The notes under the pieces are model-generated. The model was not told the origin of the DNA and ran no database searches. It worked only from the letters and a program-made list of their open reading frames with translations. Source: Deltaproteobacteria bacterium (lineage in GTDB: Bacteria; Desulfobacterota; RBG-13-43-22). From it: DNA of 41,502 bases. Position numbers and translations under genes: made by a program. The stretch's first letter is position 1. Every line of letters starts with the position of its first letter. This document shows positions 1 through 7,478 of the stretch, one piece after another. The stretch lies in contig JACQYK010000087.1 of NCBI GenBank assembly GCA_016208255.1, positions 1-41,502 on the forward strand. Reading direction: 5' to 3'.

Positions 1-62
1 ACGCTTAGGCGGACTTCCCCCGATGATAAGCCAGAAACCGGGTCCCGCCTCGAAGGGGTGGG
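1..62 (+). promoter_or_regulatory. possible 3' part of a cobalamin (B12) riboswitch, truncated by window edge
   Basis: The stretch contains GATGATAAGCCAGAAACC, which resembles the 3' conserved block of cobalamin riboswitches (a GAtGA element, then the B12 box AGYCMGgAgaCC). The bases GGCGGAC near position 8 can pair, with one bulge, to GTCCCGCC near position 44. The 5' half of an aptamer would lie before position 1 and is not visible, so this is a partial call from memory of the consensus. The nearest downstream gene has its own promoter at 289-317, so the regulated gene is unclear. From about 63 to 288 I see nothing else I can support. Confidence 0.35.
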
Positions 63-288
63 AGTAAGCAGTGTTTGTTGCGAACAAAAAAACGGCACCC
101 TCCCGCCAATGGCTCCGGAAAAAACTCCCTGCCGTGCAACGGTGCTATCTTTACTATTTTGCTCTTATTAATAAGTGCAATGCCTGATCTTAAAACCCCA
201 GGTGATCCTTATCCGGATGAAAAAAAGGGGGGCGCCTTGGGGGGGGTTGTCTAATGAAGAACTTTCGACGAAAATTGTCATTTATTCC

Positions 289-317
289 TTGACTTGTCTT
301 ATCATTGGGTTTATATT
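289..317 (+). promoter_or_regulatory. sigma-70 promoter of the outer-membrane protein gene
   Basis: TTGACT (289-294) and TATATT (312-317) are separated by 17 bp, close to the housekeeping consensus. The predicted start point near 324 gives a 90-nt AT-rich leader ending in the ribosome binding site AAAGGAGG at 401-408. Confidence 0.6.
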
Positions 318-413
318 TATGAATATTTGTAAGTATCTTATTGATTTATAAGTATTTTTCAAAACAAGAGAAATAATAAGTTATTTATTATTAAATACAT
401 AAAGGAGGATAAA

Positions 414-1445
414 ATGAAAGTTAAAACAATTTGGTTGACCCTGCTGCTCTTTTTTACTATTGGAATTTTTCCGCTTTATGTCGAAGGGGCTCAAAAAATC
501 AAAAGGCTTGGAGTAACCCCGGTCTGTAAGATAAAAAACCTCCAGGCCGACAAGGTCTATGCTGCGGTAAAAAAGAATGAACGGGATTTGAGGACTGGAT
601 TCCGAAAGGCCGGAGCAGCCGACCTCTTTGATCCTTTTATGGATCAGCTCAAGACCTCCAAACCGGAAACGGTTCAAATCCAGCCGGGGGAAACCCTCGA
701 ATGGATGATTTTTAAGAAACAGAAATTGGTCGGTGTGGCCAAAGACGCGGTCTGGGCCGGGAAAAAACCCTTTAAGGCCTTCCGAACCGTGGTCCGTCAT
801 CAGGACAAAAATTACGAATTTATTATTCCGGCGATTTGTCTGAATGTCGCCCTGAAGAGTATAACCGATATCCCTAAACCGCCTCCTCCTCCGCCGCCGC
901 CGCCTAAGAAGGAAGCCCCGGCACCGCCGCCGCCGCCGCCGCCAAAGGCCGAAGAAGCTAAACCGGCGCCGCCGCCGCCGCCTCCGCCGCCGCCCCCGCC
1001 TGCCCCGGCGAAAGTTGAGGAACCCAAAAAAGGATTCGTGGTGGTTGACGTTGGACCGGTGATCAGACTGGATCCCTCGGCTTCGGGGATGATACGAGCC
1101 GGTTATATGTACCGGTTCACGAAAAGAATGGCCTTAACCGGCCTCTTGGGCTTTTCAATGATCTTGAGTGACGACGCTCACTATAAAGATTATAACGCCT
1201 TTGTTGCAGATGTCCTTTTCTCCTACTACCCCGCTAAAAGATTCTTCCTGGGGGTAGGCGTCGGGGGCTGGTTCAATGACCATGATAACACTTTTGATGC
1301 CATCGGAGAAGTAGGCTATCATTTAACGGATCAGGAAAAAGGACCTAATGTTATCATTTTCGTAGAAGGGAGGGCCGCCTTCAATCGGGATAATGGAGCC
1401 GCTCCAACCGAAAGAATCGGGGCCGGACTTAGATTTCTTTTTTAA
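414..1445 (+). CDS. outer-membrane beta-barrel protein with polyproline linker
   Basis: This 343-residue protein starts with a Sec signal peptide (Lys at 2 and 4, hydrophobic core about 6-20, likely cleavage after VEGA). Residues about 27-150 form a soluble periplasmic domain I do not recognise. Residues about 155-203 are a low-complexity tract of proline runs broken by Lys/Ala/Glu segments. The remainder has alternating hydrophobic/polar strands rich in Gly and aromatic residues and ends in Phe (RFLF), the usual C-terminal signature of an OmpA-like or OmpW-like 8-stranded barrel. The start is supported by AAAGGAGG five bases upstream. It stands alone between its own promoter and terminator. 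Inference: the barrel anchors in the outer membrane and the proline tract spans periplasm towards the N-terminal domain. Ligand or function is unknown. Confidence 0.85.
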   Translation: MKVKTIWLTLLLFFTIGIFPLYVEGAQKIKRLGVTPVCKIKNLQADKVYAAVKKNERDLRTGFRKAGAADLFDPFMDQLKTSKPETVQIQPGETLEWMIFKKQKLVGVAKDAVWAGKKPFKAFRTVVRHQDKNYEFIIPAICLNVALKSITDIPKPPPPPPPPPKKEAPAPPPPPPPKAEEAKPAPPPPPPPPPPPAPAKVEEPKKGFVVVDVGPVIRLDPSASGMIRAGYMYRFTKRMALTGLLGFSMILSDDAHYKDYNAFVADVLFSYYPAKRFFLGVGVGGWFNDHDNTFDAIGEVGYHLTDQEKGPNVIIFVEGRAAFNRDNGAAPTERIGAGLRFLF

Positions 1446-1466
1446 CAAGACGTGTTAATTCTTTTC

Positions 1467-1513
1467 CTGAGGAGGGGGAGGATCTGATCCTCCCTCTCCT
1501 CGGCATTTTATTT
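1467..1513 (+). terminator. Rho-independent terminator
   Basis: A 17-bp stem (arms 1467-1483 and 1487-1503, loop CTG, two G-U pairs) begins 22 bp after the stop codon and is followed by the T-rich run ATTTTATTTT. It ends the outer-membrane protein transcript. On the opposite strand the hairpin is not followed by a T run. Confidence 0.85.
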
Positions 1514-1596
1514 TACCTGCCCCCAAAAAACTTTTATTTTTCCGCCTTTTCCACCTTCAGATCGGCCCCTATGAGACCTGTAAAAAATGTTCAATT

Positions 1597-2391
1597 TTAA
1601 AGTCTGCCGCTGACAACCACCCCTAAACCCAAGCCCAAACGCATATAAAGCATGGCCAGGAGAAGAAAGACAAAAAATATCAGGACCCCGTAATCAACTC
1701 GTTTCATCCTGGGTTCATAATAAAAAGTCCTTTTGGCCTGGGGATTGAATCCTTTGGACTCCAGGGCCATGGCCAGGGTGTTGGCGTGATGGATGGCGTA
1801 AATAAAGAGGGGGACGGCCTGGGGGATGAATTTGCCCAGGCGTTTAAAGATGCTCCCCGATTCCAGATCAAGCCCCCTTGAGACCTGGGCCTGGATGATC
1901 GTCGCCCCGGCCCCGGCAAAGGTCGGCACCAACCGCAGGGCCGTGGAAAAGGCAAAGGCCAGCGGATAGGGAACTCCCATACGGATCAAGCCGTTGGTCA
2001 GTTCCTCATTGCGGGTCGTAGAAAGAAAGATCAATCCGATCCCGACAAAGGTGGCCAACCGCAGTCCCATGGCCAGACCGTAAAGAACGGATTCCCGGCT
2101 GAGCTGAAAAGGACCCCAGACCCACCACTGGGTCGGCCCGGAAACAAAAAAAGGCCATAAAACGAAGCTGAATAATAGGAGCAGCAAAAGGATAAAGCGG
2201 AGCTTCCAGAAATTGGGAAGGGCTTTGGCCCAGAGGGCCGTCAGGAACACTCCCCCGCTGATGAAAACCATATAGAAGGGATGGTTAAAACACAAACAGA
2301 GGAGGAAAAGGATCAGGGCTGAAACCAGCTTGGTTCGCGGGTCCAAACGGTGTATCCGGGTATTCTCGTCCAGAAAAAGGAATATATTCAT
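1597..2391 (-). CDS. ecfT: ECF transporter transmembrane (T) component
   Basis: The 264-residue membrane protein has about five hydrophobic segments. Its N-terminus LDENTRIHRLDPRTK is typical of EcfT/CbiQ proteins. It carries both coupling motifs that contact the ATPases: SRG within AQVSRGLDLESG (about 170) and the second, SKG, within ALESKGF (about 211, usually A-R-G). It would couple ATP hydrolysis by the gene upstream (2799-4478) to the S component (4631-5377). It is last in a minus-strand series larA, S, A, T. No Shine-Dalgarno sequence precedes the start: repeat R2a ends 14 bp upstream. The start itself is supported by family alignment at the N-terminus. Confidence 0.9.
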   Translation of the reverse strand: MNIFLFLDENTRIHRLDPRTKLVSALILFLLCLCFNHPFYMVFISGGVFLTALWAKALPNFWKLRFILLLLLLFSFVLWPFFVSGPTQWWVWGPFQLSRESVLYGLAMGLRLATFVGIGLIFLSTTRNEELTNGLIRMGVPYPLAFAFSTALRLVPTFAGAGATIIQAQVSRGLDLESGSIFKRLGKFIPQAVPLFIYAIHHANTLAMALESKGFNPQAKRTFYYEPRMKRVDYGVLIFFVFLLLAMLYMRLGLGLGVVVSGRL

Positions 2392-2404
2392 TGTTTGATA
2401 GGTT

Positions 2405-2521
2405 CGTAAAAAGTCGCCAGAACTCCAAAAACGTCATTCCGGCGAAAGCCGGAATCCAGGAACTTCAATAAGTTAAAAAACCCCTGGACCCCGGTTTTCA
2501 CCGGGGTGACGACTTTTTACG
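2405..2521 (-). repeat. R2a: 117-bp inverted-repeat element (MITE-like)
   Basis: The terminal arms CGTAAAAAGTCG and CGACTTTTTACG are exact inverted repeats. Inside are two hairpins, one around TCATTCCGGCGAAAGCCGGAA and one around CCCCGGTTTTCACCGGGG. A second copy in the opposite orientation lies at 37815-37927. No ORF of its own is visible. Such elements are non-autonomous or extragenic palindromic repeats; the mobilising enzyme is not in the window. Confidence 0.8.
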
Positions 2522-2560
2522 AGTTCATCATTATTTGTATCTGTTGCTTTTTGAGATTCG

Positions 2561-2790
2561 AATGTTTTTATTACAGGATTTACCGGATTACCTTGATTTT
2601 TGTGCCTTTCGACCTGTCGGCATGATGCAAGCACGCTGACAGGCATGGGGAAGAAAGGCACAAACCAAATCGTCCTGCAGACCAAGGCCCTATTTCCAGA
2701 TAGAGTGGAACAAGGTTGCTCAGGATCACCAGAGCCTGAGCAACGAATATTAAATCCTGTTAATCCTGTCAAGAAATATAGTTTCATTAT
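2561..2790. repeat. cluster of nested palindromes inside the ECF operon
   Basis: Together with R2a this fills the 407-bp gap between ecfT and the ATPase gene. Perfect 10-bp arms occur at 2601-2610/2653-2662 (TGTGCCTTTC) and 2715-2724/2735-2744 (GTTGCTCAGG). CCTGTC/GACAGG (2613-2618/2638-2643) nests inside the first. Outer arms built from ACAGGATTTACCGGATTA and TAAATCCTGTTAATCCTGT enclose the whole. No gene is supported here. Confidence 0.7.
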
Positions 2791-2798
2791 CTGACCGG

Positions 2799-4478
2799 TT
2801 ATCGTGTGTTCAATTCCTGTACCATTTGTTCCAGAGTGAGGGCCTGGAGGCCCAGCCGGTTGCTGATTTGTACCAGAGGAGGCGGGGAGAGAGAAGCCCC
2901 GGCCAGCTTGGCTTCCTGGGCAAAAACATGGCGGGTCGGGCCATCCAGTATTATTTCCCCTTCTCTTAAGACAACGGTTCGCCGGGCGTACTCGGCCGCT
3001 ACCCACATGGAATGGGTGATGATAATGATCGTATGCCCCTTTTCATTCAAACGTTTGAGAAGCTCCATCATGCGACGTTGCTGGATGTAATCCAGGCCGG
3101 TGGTCGGTTCATCAAGGATAATGACCTGGGGCTGTACGGCCAGTACGGAGGCTACGGCCACCCGCTGTCTTTCCCCCTTGGTCAAGGTAAAAGGGAGCTG
3201 CTTTTCATAACCCTGCAGTTCAACGACTTCCAGGGCCTCGGCCATCCGTTCTCGAACTGTTTTAGGATCTCGGCCCAGAACCTTCAAACCGAAAGAAATT
3301 TCTTCTTCAACCGTCTTGGCGAAAATCTGATGATCCGGGTTTTGAAAAATGTATCCCACCTCCTGGGCCAGATCCTTATGGCTGAAGTCCTTAGTGGGTT
3401 TCCCCCGGACCAGCATCCGGCCCGCCGTGGATTTCAAAAGACCGTTACAGTGTTTGGCCAGGGTAGTCTTTCCGGAACCGTTTTGACCCAGGAGGGCAAT
3501 AAATTCGCCTTCCCTGACATTCCAGTTGACCCCCCGTAAAGCCTTGACCCCCTGAAAGGCATAGGAATATTCCAAACCCTCAGCCTGCAGGATATAAGGG
3601 CCTTCCGTCCGGATAAGGTTTTCCGGGGGCTGTTTATTCTCTTGTTTTTGAACCAGAGCATGGAGATCAATCAGGTCCATGGCTTCCGTCGCGGTCAAGG
3701 GCCGGCCGGGCCAGTTCATGGCTTGAAAAAGTTCCATCAGGGCCGGAGGCTTGATTCCGGAAGAAGACAATTTTGACAAATCCCTGAGAATCTCTTGGGG
3801 GGAGCCCTGGACCACCAGTTCCCCTTCACGCATCAGCCAGACCTCCTCGGCCTCCAGGGCCATTTCCGGCTCCGGGGCCACCATCACCAGGGTACGGCCC
3901 TCCCGTCTAAGATGGCGGGCTACGGCCAGCACCTCTTCCGCCCCCTGCGGATCCAGGTCGGTGGTCGGTTCATCCAGAACCAGGATATCGGCTTCCATGG
4001 TCAAGACCGACCCAATGGCCAAACGTTGTTTCTGCCCGCCGGAAAGGGTGGCCGGCTGACGTCCTCGGCAATGTTCCAGATTAACGGCCTTCAAGTAACG
4101 CTGAATCCGCTTTTCTATTTCAGAAGGCGGCAAGCCGTGATTCTCCGGGCCAAAAGCCATTTCCAGTTCCACATTGGTGGAGAATAATTGGGACTCAAAA
4201 TCCTGAAAGACCAGGCCGACCCGGCGTGAAAGACCGGCCACATTCGAGCCGGCCGTTTCTATCCCCTTAACCACAACCCGGCCCTGATATAAGCCGCGAA
4301 AAAATTTCGGAATCAGGCCATTGAGGGAATAGCATAAGGAAGATTTGCCGGCTCCGCCGTGCCCCATGATGCAGACAAAAGAACCTTCATCAATCCGGGC
4401 CTGAATATTTTTTAAAGCCGGAATTCCTTTTCCGGAATAGGTAAAAGAGAGCTTTTCGATGGAAATGGCGGAATTCAT
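2799..4478 (-). CDS. ECF transporter ATPase, two ABC domains in one chain
   Basis: A 559-residue fusion of two ABC ATPase domains. Domain 1 has Walker A GHGGAGKSS, signature LSGGQKQR and Walker B ILVLDEPTTD. Domain 2 has Walker A GQNGSGKTT, an altered signature LTKGERQR and Walker B VIILDEPTTG. Fused EcfA1/EcfA2 pairs are known in ECF systems and would form the complete motor. I chose the start at 4478 (MNSAISIEKLSFTY) because ABC homology begins there. An open frame extends to 4559, but that part is encoded by a palindromic repeat. Neither start has a convincing Shine-Dalgarno sequence. The LTKGE signature suggests that one of the two ATP sites is asymmetric. Confidence 0.9.
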   Translation of the reverse strand: MNSAISIEKLSFTYSGKGIPALKNIQARIDEGSFVCIMGHGGAGKSSLCYSLNGLIPKFFRGLYQGRVVVKGIETAGSNVAGLSRRVGLVFQDFESQLFSTNVELEMAFGPENHGLPPSEIEKRIQRYLKAVNLEHCRGRQPATLSGGQKQRLAIGSVLTMEADILVLDEPTTDLDPQGAEEVLAVARHLRREGRTLVMVAPEPEMALEAEEVWLMREGELVVQGSPQEILRDLSKLSSSGIKPPALMELFQAMNWPGRPLTATEAMDLIDLHALVQKQENKQPPENLIRTEGPYILQAEGLEYSYAFQGVKALRGVNWNVREGEFIALLGQNGSGKTTLAKHCNGLLKSTAGRMLVRGKPTKDFSHKDLAQEVGYIFQNPDHQIFAKTVEEEISFGLKVLGRDPKTVRERMAEALEVVELQGYEKQLPFTLTKGERQRVAVASVLAVQPQVIILDEPTTGLDYIQQRRMMELLKRLNEKGHTIIIITHSMWVAAEYARRTVVLREGEIILDGPTRHVFAQEAKLAGASLSPPPLVQISNRLGLQALTLEQMVQELNTR

Positions 4479-4544
4479 GATAAAGATAAGGAGGACCGAT
4501 GACCTGTGACCAGTTAAAAGGTTTTTCTCCGCTAAGCCGACGCT

Positions 4545-4625
4545 TTGGGCATAGCGCATAGCGTTAAGTCTATTAAATCCTTCCTTATGTTCGCTCTGCG
4601 CCTTGCGCTATGCGCTCTGCGCTCC
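4545..4625. repeat. R4-type palindromic heptanucleotide array (GCATAGC family)
   Basis: The array lies in the gap between the S-component and ATPase genes. Units such as GCATAGCGCATAGCG on one side face CGCTATGCGCTCTGCGC on the other, giving a degenerate 7-bp periodicity and an imperfect long hairpin. Confidence 0.65.
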
Positions 4626-4630
4626 GCCTG

Positions 4631-5377
4631 TCAAAGCATAAAACTTCCAATCAGAATGGCTATCGTGGAACCCCATCCCAAGATACTTACCGGCCAATCG
4701 GCTACCAACCCACCGAAAAGACCTAACAACGAGGCTATGGCAACCACCCAGGCCCCAAGCGGTCCGACCAGGGGTTTCCCTTGATCGGCTTCGTCCATGA
4801 CATCAACCCAATACAATTGCAGGTGATCCTTGACCAACTTAAAAACCGAAGTCAGCAGAATAACCCCGATAAAGCTGCCTATCGTATTATTCAGGGTGAT
4901 AATTTTGACCAGGACCCTGTAAGGGACGACCCCCATGAAGTCGACGAAGATACTGATGACCACAGCACAGGCCGTTGAGGAGATAAAAGCGATTATGAAA
5001 TAGGATACCCAATTGGCCCAGGTCCGGACCTCCCAATAAAATCTTTTCTGATGAAAGGGGATCAGGGTGGTCCAGAGGGTGTAAGGCAGATAACCGACAA
5101 GAAAATTGCCCACAAACCCGGCCAGTGAAGAGGGGGTCAAGGTGCCGCCGAAGATGTCACCGATCAGGTTCCCGATGGCTGAACCCCAGGCCCCGGCCGG
5201 ACCGAACATCAGCCCGAAGGGCATGGGAAAAATATTGCCCACCCGGACTTCGGTGATGCCGGGGATCAGGGGAATGGCCGTTTTAAAGGCAATCAGGGCG
5301 GCGCTGTAGATGGCCGCACAGACCGCGGTCAGGATGATCATCCGGGTATTCTTCCACATGGTGAAAATCTCTTTCAT
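4631..5377 (-). CDS. ECF transporter substrate-binding (S) component
   Basis: A 248-residue integral membrane protein with about six hydrophobic segments. It has a Gly/Pro-rich stretch after the first helix (RVGNIFPMPFGLMFGPAGA, about 46-64), typical of S components whose first loop caps the substrate. The start at 5377 is set by AGGAGGG eight bases upstream; the frame is open back to 5455 but that part overlaps repeats. It precedes the ATPase and T genes, giving a complete group I ECF transporter. It does not resemble CbiM/NikM (no His-rich metal-binding N-terminus), so the substrate cannot be read from sequence. Adjacency to larA suggests a cofactor precursor such as nicotinate or the racemase substrate, but this is inference. 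Confidence 0.8.
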   Translation of the reverse strand: MKEIFTMWKNTRMIILTAVCAAIYSAALIAFKTAIPLIPGITEVRVGNIFPMPFGLMFGPAGAWGSAIGNLIGDIFGGTLTPSSLAGFVGNFLVGYLPYTLWTTLIPFHQKRFYWEVRTWANWVSYFIIAFISSTACAVVISIFVDFMGVVPYRVLVKIITLNNTIGSFIGVILLTSVFKLVKDHLQLYWVDVMDEADQGKPLVGPLGAWVVAIASLLGLFGGLVADWPVSILGWGSTIAILIGSFML

Positions 5378-5404
5378 GGAACCCTCCTGTCTTATAAAAA
5401 CCGG

Positions 5405-5506
5405 TCCAAGGTCTAAGGTACAGGGTGTAGGGTTTAAAAACCTGAAAAACCTCACACCTCACACCTTTTACCTTTTACCTTAGACCTTAGACCTTACACC
5501 TTAGAC
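5405..5506. repeat. R4-type palindromic heptanucleotide array (CCTTAGA family)
   Basis: Tandem 7-bp units (CCTTAGA, CCTTACA, CCTTTTA) lie between about 5450 and 5506. Reverse-complement units (AAGGTCTAAGGTACA) lie from 5405. They fill the 129-bp gap between larA and the S-component gene and abut the larA stop codon. Confidence 0.7.
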
Positions 5507-6742
5507 CTATTTTTTAAAATACTGCATGGTTCCATCCTGAAGAACCGCTACCCGGGCTTCTCCAGGAAAATCCTTCTCCAGCATTTCCAAGCACTCCGGC
5601 CAGGTTTTGATAAAAAGGGCATCGTCCACATGGCAAATCATATCCAGACCGGTACGGTCGGGATAAGGGGCCAGAACAATCAATTTTTTAATCAGGCGGG
5701 GAATGAAGCCGGGAACTCTCGGGGAATACTGGCGTCCCCCGTAATCCGATCCCCAGGCCCGAAACACGTAATGGGGGACCTGACCCTCCGGGGCATCGGA
5801 GATCAAGACCGCCACCCCCTCATTGGGTTTCAGAGTCTGCAGCCCCAGCCCCAGGGCGATGGCCGATTCGTTGGCTTTACCATAGGCATTACAAATCGTC
5901 AGATCAAATCCGGGGGAGGCAGGAATTCCATAGTGTTCTTTGCCCTCCTCGGCTCCCGCGGTATGAGTAGCGCAGAAGGGACCGGCATAAAGGTTGGTGA
6001 TCTCTCCCCGGCGGTTCACCAGACAATCCACCTTAAAATCGAGACCCACTAGATTTCCGGCGGCGTCACACTCGGCCCTCATGATGTTATTTTCGAAGTT
6101 GCCCAAGCCGGTACGGGACGGATCCCGGGAAAGCTGGTTATGAAACTGGTTGATGGTTTCGATCCCGGCTACTCCGGGAAGGATCAGTTTGGCTCCTCCC
6201 CCGAATCCCACATGGACATGGGGAGTGATACAACCGATGCCGATCTTCAGGTCACAGGACATAAATTCCCGGTTGTACCAAAGTTCCACCCCGGTCGGAG
6301 TCCTTCCCACCCGGACGGTGTTCTGGAAGGGATCGTGGTTGAATACCGCATAGTTCTCCACGATCATCTCCCCCAGTTTCTTGCGGGCATTGATCATGTC
6401 GTAGGCCCCATGTCCGCCCAGGGCCCACATAAACCGGATCTGGTCTTTCTTCAGGCCGGCCTGATGGAGGGCGGCGGTGACAGGGGGGGCAATGTCCTTG
6501 ACCGGTGTCGGACGGGTCATGTCGTCAAAAACAATAATCGCCTGTTTTTTCCCACGGGCTATTTCTTCCAAGGTCGGCCCTTCCACCGGGTGGCTGATCT
6601 TTTCTTTTATCTGGTCGGCAGTCAGGCCGGGCTTTTCAAAACCGGGAGAATTGAGATTGGTAATTTGCCAGCGATCCGGAAAGGTCAATTCCCGTTCTTG
6701 ATTCTCATACCAAAGTCCGGAAGGGACTGAAATTTTTTGCAT
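5507..6742 (-). CDS. larA: LarA-family nickel-pincer racemase/epimerase
   Basis: A 411-residue protein of the LarA (DUF2088) family. In Lactobacillus LarA the nickel-pincer nucleotide cofactor is bound at Lys184, with His174, His200, His108 and Asp72/Arg75 in the active site. Here the same pattern is visible at almost the same numbers: DDMTRP (Asp74, Arg77), GGHG (His111), TPHVHVGFGGGAK (His175, Lys185) and INQFH (His201). The family racemises 2-hydroxy acids; the substrate here is unknown. The start is set by AGGAGG at spacing nine. It heads the operon with the ECF transporter downstream. No larB, larC or larE cofactor genes are in the window, so the cofactor must be made elsewhere. Confidence 0.88.
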   Translation of the reverse strand: MQKISVPSGLWYENQERELTFPDRWQITNLNSPGFEKPGLTADQIKEKISHPVEGPTLEEIARGKKQAIIVFDDMTRPTPVKDIAPPVTAALHQAGLKKDQIRFMWALGGHGAYDMINARKKLGEMIVENYAVFNHDPFQNTVRVGRTPTGVELWYNREFMSCDLKIGIGCITPHVHVGFGGGAKLILPGVAGIETINQFHNQLSRDPSRTGLGNFENNIMRAECDAAGNLVGLDFKVDCLVNRRGEITNLYAGPFCATHTAGAEEGKEHYGIPASPGFDLTICNAYGKANESAIALGLGLQTLKPNEGVAVLISDAPEGQVPHYVFRAWGSDYGGRQYSPRVPGFIPRLIKKLIVLAPYPDRTGLDMICHVDDALFIKTWPECLEMLEKDFPGEARVAVLQDGTMQYFKK

Positions 6743-6803
6743 AACCGGGGCCTCCTGGGCGTGAAAGATTAGCAATAAGCAGGTTCTCCATCTTACTGGA
6801 CCG

Positions 6804-6833
6804 AGTATAGGGTATAGAGGTTTGGGGTGTCAA
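6804..6833 (-). promoter_or_regulatory. sigma-70 promoter of larA-ECF operon
   Basis: On the minus strand TTGACA (6833-6828) and TATACT (6809-6804) are 18 bp apart. The predicted start near 6797 gives a 55-nt leader before larA. The -35 box faces the marR -35 box 46 bp away, so one bound regulator could cover both. Confidence 0.65.
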
Positions 6834-6879
6834 TGAAAAGGTAATTCCTTCCCTCTTTCATCCACTGAATTAATTTTTC

Positions 6880-6908
6880 TTGACAAGGAGGACCTTAAGG
6901 CTTATATT
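6880..6908 (+). promoter_or_regulatory. consensus sigma-70 promoter of the marR-type gene
   Basis: TTGACA (6880-6885) and TATATT (6903-6908) are separated by 17 bp. The expected start point (about 6914-6916) falls only 3-5 nt before the ATG at 6919, over a GTTAAC dyad at 6910-6915 that could be an operator. Confidence 0.65.
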
Positions 6909-6918
6909 TGTTAACACT

Positions 6919-7401
6919 ATGAACGATAAAGCCAAAAAACCTTTTGAAAAATTAGCCGCCTACCAGGGGGAAAAACTCAAAGAGTTGATCGAGGGCATTA
7001 TCCATTGCTGTCAGGAAAGAATCCTGTTTCAATCGCAAAAATTCGATCTTACCCCGGCGGAATTACGATGCATCCTTCTTTTTAAAAGTGAAAAATATTT
7101 GACCGTCAAAGGAATTGCCCAAAAATTGGAGGTGGCCAGGAGCCGGGTGACCAAAATCATGGAGGGGTTGATCCTAAAAAAGCTGGTTCAGTGTATTGAT
7201 GACCCCGAGGATGGCCGGGTTAAATTATTCAGCCTGACGCCGGCCGGGCAGAAAAAAACCGGTGAAATTGACGGTTTTATTAAAGAAATCCATCACCAGT
7301 TAGTGGTTAATCTTAAAATCGGGGACCGGAAACCGGTACTCCATTCGCTGGAAATTCTCCGATCTTCCATGGAAATCGTAAAAGAAAGATTACTCTATTA
7401 A
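6919..7401 (+). CDS. MarR-family transcriptional regulator
   Basis: A 160-residue winged-helix protein. The recognition region is visible as LTPAELRCILLF (about 44-55), then LTVKGIAQKLEVARSRVTKIMEGLI (helix-turn-helix, about 61-85) and the wing DPEDGRVKLFSLTPAG. N- and C-terminal helices would form the MarR dimer. I chose ATG 6919; a longer TTG frame from 6880 would begin inside the -35 box. It is divergent from larA and upstream of the DsrE/TusA operon, so it could control either side. Dyads with a TTAAC/GTTAA core occur at its own promoter and at 7410-7424. The ligand is unknown. Confidence 0.9.
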   Translation: MNDKAKKPFEKLAAYQGEKLKELIEGIIHCCQERILFQSQKFDLTPAELRCILLFKSEKYLTVKGIAQKLEVARSRVTKIMEGLILKKLVQCIDDPEDGRVKLFSLTPAGQKKTGEIDGFIKEIHHQLVVNLKIGDRKPVLHSLEILRSSMEIVKERLLY

Positions 7402-7405
7402 CCCG

Positions 7406-7444
7406 GGTCATTAACAATGTTAATGATAATTATGATGAATGACC
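7406..7444 (+). promoter_or_regulatory. candidate operator before the DsrE/TusA operon
   Basis: ATTAACAATGTTAAT (7410-7424) is a perfect 6+3+6 palindrome of the size MarR dimers bind. A larger dyad, GGTCATT/AATGACC (7406-7412/7438-7444), encloses it. It lies 55 bp before the DsrE-like gene and shares its core with the GTTAAC at the regulator's own promoter. Confidence 0.45.
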
Positions 7445-7478
7445 TTTAACCCATTCTCACAAAAATAGGGAGGAAACC

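Noticed and set aside
812..1027. Minus-strand glycine-rich frame opposite the proline tract
   Set aside because: It is the complement of the CCG runs; it has no ribosome binding site and the plus-strand gene is clear.
2473..3006. 177-codon minus-strand frame across repeats and the ATPase 3' end
   Set aside because: It is built from R2a and palindromes and overlaps the ATPase domain in another frame.
4479..4559. 27-residue N-terminal extension of the ECF ATPase
   Set aside because: It is encoded by the heptad palindrome, lacks homology and has no better start signal than 4478.
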